Made by a program: the position numbers and the translations under genes. A stretch of DNA of 64,000 bases, from contig JACKPA010000010.1 in the NCBI GenBank assembly GCA_024233865.1, positions 124,001 to 188,000 on the forward strand, read 5' to 3'. This document shows positions 42,694-53,300 of this stretch, one piece after another. Below the pieces are notes generated by a model that saw only the letters and a program-made list of their open reading frames with translations, was not told the origin of the DNA and did not search any database. Position 1 is the stretch's first letter, and every line of letters begins with the position of its first letter. The DNA comes from Leptospiraceae bacterium. Its GTDB lineage: Bacteria > Spirochaetota > Leptospiria > Leptospirales > Leptospiraceae.

Positions 42694-45234
42694 TCATATT
42701 TCAATTTCCACATTAGCTTCGTTTTCAGCCTGAATTTTTTTGTAGATAGATATTTCAGAATTTAAACATTCCAAACTAATGAACATACAATAAGGGACTT
42801 CCTGTTCTAAATCTTTTTCCCAGCCTTTATGACCAACAACAGCAAAGCTAATGGATTCAGTTAGTTCAAAAGATTTTAAATAAACCCAATCTTTCTGAAG
42901 AGAACTATCATTTCTTTTTACACCTTTTATTTTGCCCCAATCTTTTTGTTCTCGAATAGTCCATTGGATTACTTCGGGAGTTTCCTCTTCTTCTATAAAT
43001 TCATCTTCTTCGGAATTAGTATAATCAGTTACTCTTTCTTGAAAAACTTTTTCGCTTTCTCCTAATTTACTACTCATCCAATCAACCCATGCAGAAACAT
43101 AAGAATGAGAACCTTTTCGTGTCCGTCTTATGTTTGCCTTATAAGCAAGACTTACCTCTAATAAAAATATATGTGAATCACCCTGTCTTCTTAATTCCTC
43201 TGGGATTTTAAATGAATAGATATGTGCTTTTTTAGCCTGAATAGTATTTTCTGCTACAAATGTAATTCTTGATTTAGAATTATCCAATGCTCTTTCTAAG
43301 GAAGGCAATCCATATCCAAAGTATCTAAGTGCATTGAAAGGATTATAACCATTTGCCTTTTCTGACCATCTAGCCGATTGAGTAACTAACGCACGTATAA
43401 ATAGAGAACTTGCATTTGTCCATTGAGATAAAATTTTAGCTGCTATATGGGTTACTTTGGGAGTCGCAAAAGAAGTTCCAATATCCGTTCCTATAGCTGG
43501 AATACCTTCTAATGTAGATTGGATTAATTCCACACTTGCCTCATGTCGAGAACTTAAGTTTGGATTGGAATTTTTCTCTCCAATCCAATCCCCTCCATAT
43601 TCTACTACATCTGGTTTAATGCTTCCCCATATTCCGAGACCGGTTCTACTAAAAGAAGAAATTTCATCTGTTGTCCCAAAAGACTTCCAATTTTCATCTT
43701 CAAATTCTCCGTTACAAATAGACCCAACGGTTAAAGAAAAAAAACTTTGAGCTGGATTTGCTATTCTAGTAGATTTTTCATTTAAGAAAGTTGGGTAATT
43801 TCGACTTGCCAATAAATGTTCTTTTATTCCTGGATTAAATGGATCATTTGTTCTACGCCCTATATTACCTGCGGATATGACAAATAACACATCTCTTTCC
43901 CAAATTAATTTGTCTATTGAGGCAGACCAATCCGACATATGCTTAGTTCTACAAGGGAATTGAGAGTTTATACTAACATTGTATAGTCTAGAGTTTAGCG
44001 GTAGATAATCATATACGATTCTTTGCATTAGGTGTGGTGGATAAAGTTCGTAAGGTAGAGAGTTGTATTTATTCAAGACCTTTGCATTCATAATCCAAGA
44101 ATGATGTTGATACGTGCCTGACCTTGGTATAGAATTAGAAAATAAAACGGCTCCTGTTACCTTTGTTCCATGTCCACCATTTGAGACCAAATCAGCAGTA
44201 GAGCTTTCTTCTGTTATATAGGACTTTGAATGTTTGGTTAATATTGCATCAGTTATATATCTATGATTTTCCTGAATTCCACTATCTATAACACATATTC
44301 GAGGAGCATTTTGATCTGGTGAAACAAAATCTAACTCATTTTGCTCTTCCATTTGTTCGTTAGGAAAACTATCTATTAAATAAGGATCATACTCATTAAC
44401 CTCAAAAAGGTAAGAATAATTTAAAACTAAATCTTTTAATCCCTTACCATTGATTTTAATTCGAACTCCGAAGCTATCTCCAAAATCTTGGTAAGAAGTT
44501 AGACGTTCAGCTAAATATGTTTCTAAAATAAAACTTTGCTCAAGTTGAGTTTGTCTTTTTAAAGCAATCTCATCTCTTTTAATTTCTATCTGGACTTTCT
44601 TATCCTTCCATCTCTGGACTTTTAGCAGATAATGATTTTCTGTTTCTTCTGGATCTTTGCTTGGATAATCTGAAATAAGAATACTACATGACACTCCAAT
44701 ATCAATAATATAAATATTATCCTCTTCAATTCTTTCCCATTTTTCTTGCAAACTATCCGAGAGGATATTTGCGATTCGCCATTTATAACCTTCTTCAATG
44801 TTCCATAATTTTGCAACTTGATCTTTATCTCTTCCTGTTTCAGATAGGAATGCTTGAATCTTTTTTTTGAGACCTTTTAACTGTAAATCCCCTTCAATTG
44901 ATGCTCCAATAATTACTCCATCGTCTTCAACTGAGATGACTTCAATTCCGAACCCACGTAAAGAATCTATTTTTAGACCTTTTGGATCAATTCTTAAAAA
45001 TAAAGGAATTGCTTCAGGCAAAGGAGGGAGACCAATTTCCATTCTTTCCTTTTGAACGTTTTCCCATTCTTCAATGATTCTATTTGTTTGATTTAAAAGA
45101 TTTTTTCCATGTCCAGACCTATCATTAAGATTACCAAGTGTAATTGGAGACTTGGTTTTTTTTCCGCCTCCATACGGAGAACGGTATTTAGCCTCTATAC
45201 TTTGTTTAATTTTGAGGTGCGGAAACTCTGCCAT
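42694..45234 (-). CDS. ietS: Subtilisin-like S8 protease IetS of an IetAS system
   Basis: 846 residues. The S8 catalytic triad is visible: Asp in RICVIDSGI (~314), His in NGGHGTKVTGAV (~353) and Ser in GTSFATPKVTHIAAKIL (~585). Residues 1-~300 are a domain unrelated to classical subtilases; the C-terminal ~200 residues are beta-rich. In ietAS pairs an AAA ATPase partners this protease; the pair was first described as an incompatibility/toxin-antitoxin locus on Agrobacterium plasmids and later as an anti-phage system. The ATG directly abuts the ietA stop. Confidence 0.85.
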   Translation of the reverse strand: MAEFPHLKIKQSIEAKYRSPYGGGKKTKSPITLGNLNDRSGHGKNLLNQTNRIIEEWENVQKERMEIGLPPLPEAIPLFLRIDPKGLKIDSLRGFGIEVISVEDDGVIIGASIEGDLQLKGLKKKIQAFLSETGRDKDQVAKLWNIEEGYKWRIANILSDSLQEKWERIEEDNIYIIDIGVSCSILISDYPSKDPEETENHYLLKVQRWKDKKVQIEIKRDEIALKRQTQLEQSFILETYLAERLTSYQDFGDSFGVRIKINGKGLKDLVLNYSYLFEVNEYDPYLIDSFPNEQMEEQNELDFVSPDQNAPRICVIDSGIQENHRYITDAILTKHSKSYITEESSTADLVSNGGHGTKVTGAVLFSNSIPRSGTYQHHSWIMNAKVLNKYNSLPYELYPPHLMQRIVYDYLPLNSRLYNVSINSQFPCRTKHMSDWSASIDKLIWERDVLFVISAGNIGRRTNDPFNPGIKEHLLASRNYPTFLNEKSTRIANPAQSFFSLTVGSICNGEFEDENWKSFGTTDEISSFSRTGLGIWGSIKPDVVEYGGDWIGEKNSNPNLSSRHEASVELIQSTLEGIPAIGTDIGTSFATPKVTHIAAKILSQWTNASSLFIRALVTQSARWSEKANGYNPFNALRYFGYGLPSLERALDNSKSRITFVAENTIQAKKAHIYSFKIPEELRRQGDSHIFLLEVSLAYKANIRRTRKGSHSYVSAWVDWMSSKLGESEKVFQERVTDYTNSEEDEFIEEEETPEVIQWTIREQKDWGKIKGVKRNDSSLQKDWVYLKSFELTESISFAVVGHKGWEKDLEQEVPYCMFISLECLNSEISIYKKIQAENEANVEIEI

Positions 45235-46221
45235 TTACTTTCCGGTCTCTTTATTTTCTTCTATCGCTCTTAAAAGATGTAATTCATTTACCGGCAAATC
45301 TTGTTTTAACACAGCTTCTTTAGAAGCGTCCTGTGCTATTTTTACAATGATGGCTGCTGAGTATCCATTCAATCGTTCTGCTAATTTTTTCCAGTTTATT
45401 TTATTCGAAATTTTAATAGAGGATAATGTGGATTTTAATAATTGCAGTATTTCATTTTCAGAGGGAAGAGGAATTTCAATTACATCATCAAATCTTCGGA
45501 ATAAAGCAGTATCTAAACTACTTTCAAGATTAGTAGTAGCGATTAAAATGCCAGGAGAAGAATATTCTTCCATTAAGTTTAAAAGAATGTTTACAACTCG
45601 ATGCATTTCTCCTACATCATTGCTATTACTTCTTTTTTTTCCGATATAGTCAAATTCATCCAGTAACAATACGCATGGATAATCTGCGACAGAATCAAAT
45701 ATACCTCTTAAATTTCCAGCAGACTCACCAAGGAAAGAAGAAATTACAGCCTCAAAGCGAACTTTCAGAAAAGGCAATCCCAAATTCCAAGCGATTCTTT
45801 CCGCACTCATACTTTTGCCACAACCTGGGTAGCCATAAAATAATATTTTTTTTCTTGGCTTTAACCCAAAGTGAGCTAACCGTTCTCTGCCTGCATATTC
45901 GTCTTCAATCCTACGAATTTTTTCTTCTACACTTGCAGGAAGGATCATATGATGACGGAGTTCTTCTCTATCTACATATTTGGCAAGAGGAATTTTATAT
46001 CGCTTATCAGTTGGAATATCATGTAAAGGAACAACTTTACCCTTAGGCTTGCTACTTTCGCGTGTTAGCCTTTTTTTAAGGATTATCTCTAAGTCCCCTG
46101 CCAAATTGGTATGCCCTTTCTTTCTTTCTTCAGAAATTATTTCTTGAGCAACCTTGACTAAATCCAAACTTTCTTCAGAAGGTATTGTTTTAAAAAGACG
46201 TTTTAGCAATGATTGGTTCAT
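45235..46221 (-). CDS. ietA: AAA+ ATPase IetA of an IetAS system
   Basis: About 328 residues, started at the ATG at 46221 behind AGGAGAAGG; an upstream TTG at 46290 lacks such a site. Walker A FYGYPGCGKSMSAERIA lies at ~128-144, Walker B VLLLDEFDYIGKK at ~190, and sensor 1/arginine-finger region LIATTNLESSLDTALFRRFD at ~230. This is a classical AAA+ (CDC48/FtsH-like) module, thought to restrain or activate the IetS protease. It is followed without a gap by ietS. Confidence 0.88.
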   Translation of the reverse strand: MNQSLLKRLFKTIPSEESLDLVKVAQEIISEERKKGHTNLAGDLEIILKKRLTRESSKPKGKVVPLHDIPTDKRYKIPLAKYVDREELRHHMILPASVEEKIRRIEDEYAGRERLAHFGLKPRKKILFYGYPGCGKSMSAERIAWNLGLPFLKVRFEAVISSFLGESAGNLRGIFDSVADYPCVLLLDEFDYIGKKRSNSNDVGEMHRVVNILLNLMEEYSSPGILIATTNLESSLDTALFRRFDDVIEIPLPSENEILQLLKSTLSSIKISNKINWKKLAERLNGYSAAIIVKIAQDASKEAVLKQDLPVNELHLLRAIEENKETGK

Positions 46222-46379
46222 TTTCGATACCTTCTCCTCTAGGATAATATTGTAATAAGTATAGGACAAAATAAAATCTACATGAGTCAATTTTTATATT
46301 TAGAACTAATAAAAAAAAAGACTCACGTATTTTAATACACCAAAAACGATGAAAATATCCTCTACCATGATTGCTTGAG

Positions 46380-46440
46380 TCTATTTAGGAAGGAAAGTTT
46401 CTCCGGCATAAAGCTAATTCCCAAAAAATCCTCTGCCCAA
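46380..46440. repeat. Left end of the dispersed repeat, long-form type
   Basis: CTATTTAGGAAGGAAAGTTT followed by CTCCGGCATAAAGCTAATTC resembles the first ~50 bases of the 159-bp form (GGAAAGTGCGTTTCTCCGGT, ATAAAGCCAATCCC). It then decays. The rest of the gap 46291-46646 shows only a TTGACA at 46560 and the inverted repeat listed next. Confidence 0.55.
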
Positions 46441-46592
46441 CCGGATTTCGTGTTATTTCCCTTATATTATAAGCAACTTCCTAGTTAGCTCAGCTCTGTT
46501 TGAAAGGAGTTTCCCGCTAATCTTCAACCCTAGCTTTTCATAGTAAAAAATACTTTTTCTTGACAAGAAATAGGGCAGGGGTAGGGTTATTT

Positions 46593-46612
46593 TGTCTTGG
46601 TAGTGCAAGACA
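46593..46612. promoter_or_regulatory. Inverted repeat upstream of hsdM, candidate operator
   Basis: TGTCTTG (46593-46599) and CAAGACA (46606-46612) are perfect 7-base arms around 6 bases, 34 bases before the hsdM start and downstream of a TTGACA at 46560. It could control the restriction operon. No controller gene is adjacent. Confidence 0.4.
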
Positions 46613-46646
46613 GATGTAAAAAGTGAATGAATCAAAGTAGTTATAC

Positions 46647-48761
46647 ATGACCAATGAACAATTAAAAGACTTAGAGAATAAACTATGGGATTCAGCGAAT
46701 TCGCTTCGAGCGTACGGCGGGATAAAGGCGGCAGATTATGCTGTTCCGGTCTTGGGTTTAATTTTCTTGCGATTTGCGGATAATAAATACAGCCACTACG
46801 AAGAAAAAATTGTAAAAGAATACAATAAAGATAAAGGCACACGCATGGAGCGAACTATTGAATCCATTGCTATTGAGAAATGTGGATTTTATCTACCGGA
46901 TTTTGCTCGTTATGATTATTTATTGAAACTTTCTGGCGATAATAAAATGGCAAAAGCCTTAGATAAAGCTATGAAAGGTATCGAAGATCATTTAGACGCA
47001 AAGTATAAAAATATTCTACCAAGACAAGACTATTTCGAGATTGAAAAAAAGAAAGACAGTATTCTACCTGAGCTACTCAAAACATTTTCGGACATTCCCA
47101 AAGATGCGACAGGCGATATCTTTGGAAAGATTTATGAATACTTCCTTGGCGAATTTGCTATGAGCGAAGGACAGAAGGGCGGAGAATTTTTTACTCCTAC
47201 TTCTGTTGTTCGCTTTATAGTAGAGGTAATTGAGCCTTATGCTGGAAAAATATATGATCCTGCTTGTGGTTCTGGTGGTATGTTTGTTCAGAGTGCAAAG
47301 TTTATAAAAGAAGCTAGGCATGATATAAATGATATTTTTGTTTATGGTCAGGAGAATATGGGAGAAACAGTTCGTCTTGCCAAAATGAACTTAATGGTAA
47401 ATAATATTCGTGGGGAGATAACAGAGGTTAACTCCTACGAAAACGATCCTTATAAGAGTCTGGGGAAATTTGACTTTGTAATGGCAAATCCTCCTTTCAA
47501 TGTGAAGTCAGTAAAGGAGAGCACAGTTAAAAACGATGAGCGTTTTACAAAGTTTGGTCTTCCCAAAAATAAAGGTAAGAATACGGACGATAGTATCACA
47601 GATGCAAACTATCTTTGGATTTCTTTATTTGCCACATCTTTAAATGAAAAAGGAAGAGCTGGTTTCGTAATGGCGAATTCTGCTTCCGATGCTGGAAATT
47701 CAGAATACGATATACGTAAACAAATCGTAGATAGTGGAATGGTAGACTGTATGGTGAGTATGCCTTCCAATATGTTTTTTACAGTTACGCTTCCGGCTAC
47801 TCTTTGGTTTTTTGATAAGCAAAAAATAAAAACAAATCGTAAAGATAAAATTTTATTTATAGATGCAAGAAATACCTATCACCAGATTAACCGTGCGCAA
47901 AGAGAATGGAAAGAAGAACAAATCCAAAACCTTGCTGCCATTGTCAGACTCTACCGAGGTGAAAATGAACGTTATCTGGAACTAGTTACTGACTATGCGA
48001 AGAAAGCAGATGACTCGATTAAAAAACTCACCTCACCCTTTGATGCTTTGTATAAAAGAATCGTAACAAGTCTCAATAATCTAAAACAATATGCTACAAA
48101 CACAAAACCTAAACTTACCAAGGAAAACCAAAAGAAATTAGAAGAATCGGGTCTTATAAAAAAGTTAAACGAAATTACAATTTCTAAATTGACATTACCC
48201 ACAAGTTCCCTTCGACTCCGCTCAGGGAACGAAAAATATACAAACAAACAACTCTTAGCCTTTGGAAAAACTTTAACTGAGTATGCAGCAGCTCTAAAAG
48301 AATTAGATACAAATCTCAAAACGAATAAAGATGCCATTAGTGAATTATGGACAGTAACCGATAAAGTCTTAAAACAAAAAGGCGACAAATCATGGACTGA
48401 TCTTGAATTAAATAATCTTGCAAAGGCTTTAGATGAATTACAACAAGCCTGGAAATCTGCCATTGAAAAAGTGTTTTACTGGCAGACAAATATTCACTGG
48501 TTGCAATCCCGCTTTCCCGATGCAAAATATATAGACGTAATTGGCTTATGTAAATTAGCCGACAAAAAGGAATATGCCACCGAACAAGACTATTCTCTGA
48601 ACGCAGGTCGCTATGTGGGAGTAGATTTAGAGGAGGTTATTGTCTCTCAGGAGGAATTTAGAATAAAGATAGATTCTTTAAAGAATAGCTTCCATGAAAT
48701 ATCACAAAAATCTCTTAAGCTTGAAAAAGCAATATTAAGTAACTTAGAGTCATTAATATGA
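46647..48761 (+). CDS. hsdM: Type I restriction-modification methyltransferase HsdM
   Basis: 704 residues. The N-terminal HsdM domain (LWDSANSLRAYGGIKAADYA) precedes an N6-adenine methyltransferase: motif I IYDPACGSGGMFVQ (~202-215) and motif IV MANPPFN (~277). The C-terminal ~250 residues are helical and longer than in the shortest HsdM proteins. Within it, a REP-like palindrome (48205-48230) is read in frame as LRLRSGN. It methylates the target adenines with HsdS and supplies the core of the restriction complex. The stop overlaps hsdS by ATGA (48758-48761). Confidence 0.93.
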   Translation: MTNEQLKDLENKLWDSANSLRAYGGIKAADYAVPVLGLIFLRFADNKYSHYEEKIVKEYNKDKGTRMERTIESIAIEKCGFYLPDFARYDYLLKLSGDNKMAKALDKAMKGIEDHLDAKYKNILPRQDYFEIEKKKDSILPELLKTFSDIPKDATGDIFGKIYEYFLGEFAMSEGQKGGEFFTPTSVVRFIVEVIEPYAGKIYDPACGSGGMFVQSAKFIKEARHDINDIFVYGQENMGETVRLAKMNLMVNNIRGEITEVNSYENDPYKSLGKFDFVMANPPFNVKSVKESTVKNDERFTKFGLPKNKGKNTDDSITDANYLWISLFATSLNEKGRAGFVMANSASDAGNSEYDIRKQIVDSGMVDCMVSMPSNMFFTVTLPATLWFFDKQKIKTNRKDKILFIDARNTYHQINRAQREWKEEQIQNLAAIVRLYRGENERYLELVTDYAKKADDSIKKLTSPFDALYKRIVTSLNNLKQYATNTKPKLTKENQKKLEESGLIKKLNEITISKLTLPTSSLRLRSGNEKYTNKQLLAFGKTLTEYAAALKELDTNLKTNKDAISELWTVTDKVLKQKGDKSWTDLELNNLAKALDELQQAWKSAIEKVFYWQTNIHWLQSRFPDAKYIDVIGLCKLADKKEYATEQDYSLNAGRYVGVDLEEVIVSQEEFRIKIDSLKNSFHEISQKSLKLEKAILSNLESLI
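48205..48230. repeat. REP-like palindrome inside hsdM
   Basis: Arms GTTCCCT (48205-48211) and AGGGAAC (48224-48230) surround TCGACTCCGCTC. Sequences of this class are scattered through many bacterial genomes. The reading frame continues unbroken through it. Confidence 0.75.
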
Positions 48762-49996
48762 ATGTAAAAGAAATAGTTTTGCAAGATTTGATATCTTTTA
48801 CCAAGGACGGAGAATGGGGAAAAGATAAAGATACTGGTAGCTCTATAGAAATGTATGTGATACGAGGAACTGATTTTCAAGATGTAAAAGCTGGATATTT
48901 TGGTAATTTGCCGATTCGTTGGATACCTAAGCATATTGCAGAAAAAAAAACATTGGAAGCCGGTGATGTCTTAATTGAACTTGCCGGAGGCACAGAAGAT
49001 AATCCAACAGGAAGGACTTGTTATGTTAGCGAAGAGTTTATAGCTAATAGTGACAGACCGTTGACTGTTGCAAGTTTTAGTAGATTTATTCGATTTGATA
49101 ATAGTATATGTGATAGCAATTATATATATTGGATGCTTCATTTTTTACATAAATATCGGATAATAAAAAAATATCATGTTCAACATACAGGGACATCCCG
49201 TTTTCAATGGACATTATTTTCCAATAAGGAAAAAATTAAAGTTCATGAATTCCCCATTCAACACAAAATCGCCAATATCCTCTCTGCCTATGATGACCTA
49301 ATCGAAAACAATAAAAAACGCATTAAGCTATTAGAAGAAATGGCGGAGGAGATTTATAAAGAGTGGTTTGTCCGTATGCGTTTTCCTGGTTATGAGAAGA
49401 CTAAGTTCTTCAATGAACAAGGCAAACAAGTTCCATTTGGGACTAACGGTGCATTGCCCGAAGGGTGGGAGAAAGTAAAATTGGAATCCGCTTTAGAGCG
49501 GGTAAAAAGGATGCCTAAAGTCAGTACTGATCAATATTTATCAGAAGGGTTATTTCCTATAATAGATCAAGGTGATAGTATAATTGCTGGTTATACAAAT
49601 GATGAAAGTTTTGTACAATTTGAACCATTGCCACTGGTAATTTTTGGAGATCATACACGAAGAGTTAAATATGTAAATTTTCCATTTGCCGCTGGAGCTG
49701 ATGGTACTCAGTTTCTATATCCGAAAAATAAAAGTTTATTACCAATTTATTTTTTTATCGCAGTTAAAAATATAGATTTATCTAATTTTCATTATGCAAG
49801 ACATTTTAAATTCTTGAAACAAGAATATATTATTATACCTGATGAGAAGATAGTTTTGACATTTAATGATTTAACCAAACCATTCTTTGATGAAATAAGA
49901 ATTCTCTCACAAAAAAATCTCCTACTCCAAGAGACTCGTGATTTATTATTGCCGAGGTTAATGAGTGGTAAGCTCAGTGTGGAGGAACTAGCGTGA
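48758..49996 (+). CDS. hsdS: Type I restriction specificity subunit HsdS
   Basis: 412 residues with the usual two target-recognition domains, each followed by a conserved helix. The first helix reads FPIQHKIANILSAYDDLIEN (~165-184) and continues into NKKRIKLLEEMAEEIYKEWF. The second TRD starts near LPEGWEKVKLESALERVKRM (~238) and ends in LLPRLMSGKLSVEEL. It sets the DNA sequence recognised by HsdM and HsdR. Coupled to hsdM; no phase-variation tracts or extra specificity cassettes are visible nearby. Confidence 0.92.
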   Translation: MNVKEIVLQDLISFTKDGEWGKDKDTGSSIEMYVIRGTDFQDVKAGYFGNLPIRWIPKHIAEKKTLEAGDVLIELAGGTEDNPTGRTCYVSEEFIANSDRPLTVASFSRFIRFDNSICDSNYIYWMLHFLHKYRIIKKYHVQHTGTSRFQWTLFSNKEKIKVHEFPIQHKIANILSAYDDLIENNKKRIKLLEEMAEEIYKEWFVRMRFPGYEKTKFFNEQGKQVPFGTNGALPEGWEKVKLESALERVKRMPKVSTDQYLSEGLFPIIDQGDSIIAGYTNDESFVQFEPLPLVIFGDHTRRVKYVNFPFAAGADGTQFLYPKNKSLLPIYFFIAVKNIDLSNFHYARHFKFLKQEYIIIPDEKIVLTFNDLTKPFFDEIRILSQKNLLLQETRDLLLPRLMSGKLSVEELA

Positions 49997-50054
49997 TGAA
50001 GCATGAGAAACCTTTTTTTCTCTCACAGAGCACACGGAGGTGTGAGGATGGACA

Positions 50055-50372
50055 ATGACTAAGAAAACCAAACACCCTGTATCCAATAATAGTTTTACAG
50101 AAATCTTGCTGTATACAACTCCAAGTGGGAAAGTCAAAGTTGAAATATTTCTTAGAGATGAAAATATTTGGCTTACCCAGGAAAAAATTGCCCTATTGTT
50201 TGGAGTCCAACGTCCTGCCGTTACTAAACATTTAAAAAATATCTTTGAAAGTAAAGAATTGCTCGAAAATTCAGTTAGTTCCATTTTGGAACATACTGCC
50301 GAAGACGGAAAAACCTATAAAATCGACAAAAAAATAAAAAAGAGTGATCTAATAAAATTATGGCTTACTTAA
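50055..50372 (+). pseudogene. N-terminal remnant of a RhuM-family protein
   Basis: 105 residues. The sequence up to ~92 (LRDENIWLTQEKIALLFGVQ, RPAVTKHLKNIFESKEL, ILEHTAEDGKTYKI) is the N-terminal part of RhuM/virulence-type proteins, which usually reach ~330 residues. The expected YNLDAIISVGYRVNS segment is missing, replaced by a few lysine-rich codons. The frame then overlaps the hsdR start. RhuM genes often sit inside type I RM loci, so this is a decayed passenger. Confidence 0.75.
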
Positions 50373-53300
50373 AAGAATCACATATTGAAGAAGCAGATAT
50401 TCAATTCTTTGTAAATAAATTAGGATATACTCATATTGACGCTTGGGAAAAGCAGTTAGTTGGTAGATCAAGTCTCAAAGAAGTAGTTTTAAAAGACAAA
50501 CTGAAAAGTGCATTGGTTAAGTTAAACAAGCATTTGCCGGAATCATGCATTGATTATGCAATGTCTGAAATTACGAAAAGTAGAGCGACTTTAACCCCAG
50601 TGATGGCGAATAAAGAAGTCTATGAACTTATAAAGAATGGCGTACAGGTAAATTATAAAAATAAGCAGGGCAGAGAAGAAAACGACTATGTTCGGATAAT
50701 TGACTTTAGCCCTAAGAATGAAAATGAATTTTTGATTGTATCACAGCTCAGTATTGAATACCAACAAACTCAAAACATCACGCGTAGACCGGATTTACTT
50801 TTGTATGTGAATGGTTTGCCACTTGTAATGATTGAACTAAAAAACGCATCCGAGAAAGTCAAAACAGGTTATGATAAAAATCTAAAAGATTATCAAAGAG
50901 ATATTCCTCAATTGTTTTGGTTTAATCTATTTGTTTGCATTTCAAATGGAATTGAAACTAGGGTAGGAAGCTTTAATTCTCCTTGGGAGCATTTTTTCTC
51001 CTGGCTGAAATTAACTGATACCGCAGTAAAGAATGATCAATCTACAAAATTAGAAATTGAAAAAGAAAGGGAGAAAACAGGAGAGAGTCTTAGTCTTAAA
51101 TTATTCGGTGAGGGACTTTGCAGGAAAGAGAATCTAATTGATTATTTTGAAAACTTTGTATTGTATCATCGAAACAAAGTAAAGATCATTGCAAAGAATC
51201 ACCAGTATCTAGGAGTAAACAACGCATTAGTCGCCCTACGAAAGAAAGATAGTAATGAAGGCAAATTAGGAGTATTCTGGCATACGCAAGGATCAGGAAA
51301 ATCTTATTCTATGATTTTCTTTTCTAAGAAAATTCACCGGAAAGTTACAGGCAATTGGTCGTTTCTGATAATTACGGACAGAAAAGATTTAGATGACCAG
51401 ATTTATAAAAACTTTGTAGATACTGGGACTATTGTAGAAACCAAAGACCAAAAAGAAAATTACTACCGACCAAGCGATAGAAATTCTCTCAAAGAATATT
51501 TGCAATCGAATAGAACGTATGTGTTTACTTTAATTCATAAATTCGGAATTGAAAAAGGAAAAACTTTTTATAGACTCACTGATAGAAATGATTGGATTGT
51601 AATTGTAGACGAAGCCCATCGTACTCAATACAAAAATCTTGCCGAAAATATGCGAATTGGCTTACCCTATGCACAATATATTGCTTTTACCGGAACTCCT
51701 CTATTAAAAAGCGAACTCACAAAAGATAAGTTTGGTCCTTATGTTTCAGAATATAATTTTGCACAGAGCATTGAGGATGGTGCAACTGTTCCCATTTATT
51801 ATAAAAAATCTGTTCCTAGAGTAGAGCAGATCAATCCTAATTTAGTCGGAGAAGCTGCGGCAATTTTAGAAGATGAGAATTTAACCGAAGAACAAAAGAA
51901 AAAGTTAGATAAAGAATATTCAACTCTCTTAAATGTCGTTAGGCGCAATGATCGCTTAGAAGAAATTGCAAAGCATATTGTACAGCATTTCCCTTATCGT
52001 TTAGATGTTGTGGATGAAGAAGGCAAAAGACGACCAATGAAAGCAATGGTCATTAGCATCGACAAATTTACAGCAGTCAAGATGTATGATAAAGTGCAAG
52101 CATACTTAAAGGAAGAAATAATAGAATTAAGGAGAAAAATTTCTATAGAACGAGATTCCGAAAAGAAGTCTCGATATGAAAGAGCTATTGTCTTTATGAA
52201 TGAAACCAAAATGGCGGTTGTAATTAGCCAAGAGGGAAGTGACAAGGAAGAAGAAAAAGTTTTTCAAGAACAAAATTTAATTATAAAACCACATAGAAAG
52301 TTAATGGATTATCCAGATGAAGACGGTCGGGATATTGAAGACTATTTTAAAGATTCTACTAACGCTTACCGCATTGTGTTTGTTACTGCTATGTGGATGA
52401 CCGGATTCGATGCCCCATCTGTCTCTACGTTATACTTAGATAAGCCGCTACAGAATCATACTCTCATGCAAACCATTGCAAGAGCCAATCGAGTCACCCC
52501 AGGAAAGCGAAATGGTTTGGTAGTAGATTACTTTGGTGTGTTTAGAAATTTAAAAATAGCATTAGCCGCTTATGCAGAGGGAACTAAAGGAAAGAAGACA
52601 GAAGAAGAGGATAACGAAGAGTATCCGGCAAAAGAATTTGAAGAATTATTTATTCTATTAGAGCAAGCTATTCAGGAAACCAAATATTTTTGTAAAACTT
52701 TAGATGTTGATATTGATCAAATTTTAAATCTTGGAGAAAAAGGATTTAGAGATGTAGAACTATTTCAAGATTATGCAAATAGTATTTTAACAAAAGATGA
52801 ATATCGAAAACAATTAGGTCTTTATGTAAATACGATTAATTCTCTCTATGATTCGGCAAAGCCAGAAGTGTATGATTATCCAATTATCAAAAAGAATAGA
52901 GATGTATTCCAATATTTAAAAGATATTGTAGAACGAAATGTAGATCAAGACGAGGCTGTAGAAAGAGCCAAAAAGAAAATAGACATTCTCCTGGATACAA
53001 GTATTGTAAGAATGGGCGATTTGCAAAATACGATTCGAGACAAATATACCATTGATGAATACAATCAAATAGACCTAAGTAAATTAAATTTCGAGACCTT
53101 GCGAAAAGAATTTCCTGAGAAGAAACATAAAAATATTCAGTTCGCTGATCTTAGAGAATTATTAGAAATAAAACTGACTCATATGATGGCTCAAAATAAA
53201 ACGAGAGGTTCTTTCTTAGAAAATTTTCAAAAGATCATAGACGATTACAATTCCGGCAGTTTAACAATAGAAGAGGCTTACGAAGAGTTGGTTGGTCTTG

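Noticed and set aside
46462..46842. 126-residue minus-strand frame across the hsdM start.
   Set aside because: It is a shadow of hsdM and its leader, with no recognisable domain and no ribosome site.
50022..50046. CTCACA/TGTGAG inverted arms between hsdS and the rhuM remnant, considered as a terminator.
   Set aside because: Six-base arms with a 13-base loop and no T tract; the genes downstream belong to the same operon.
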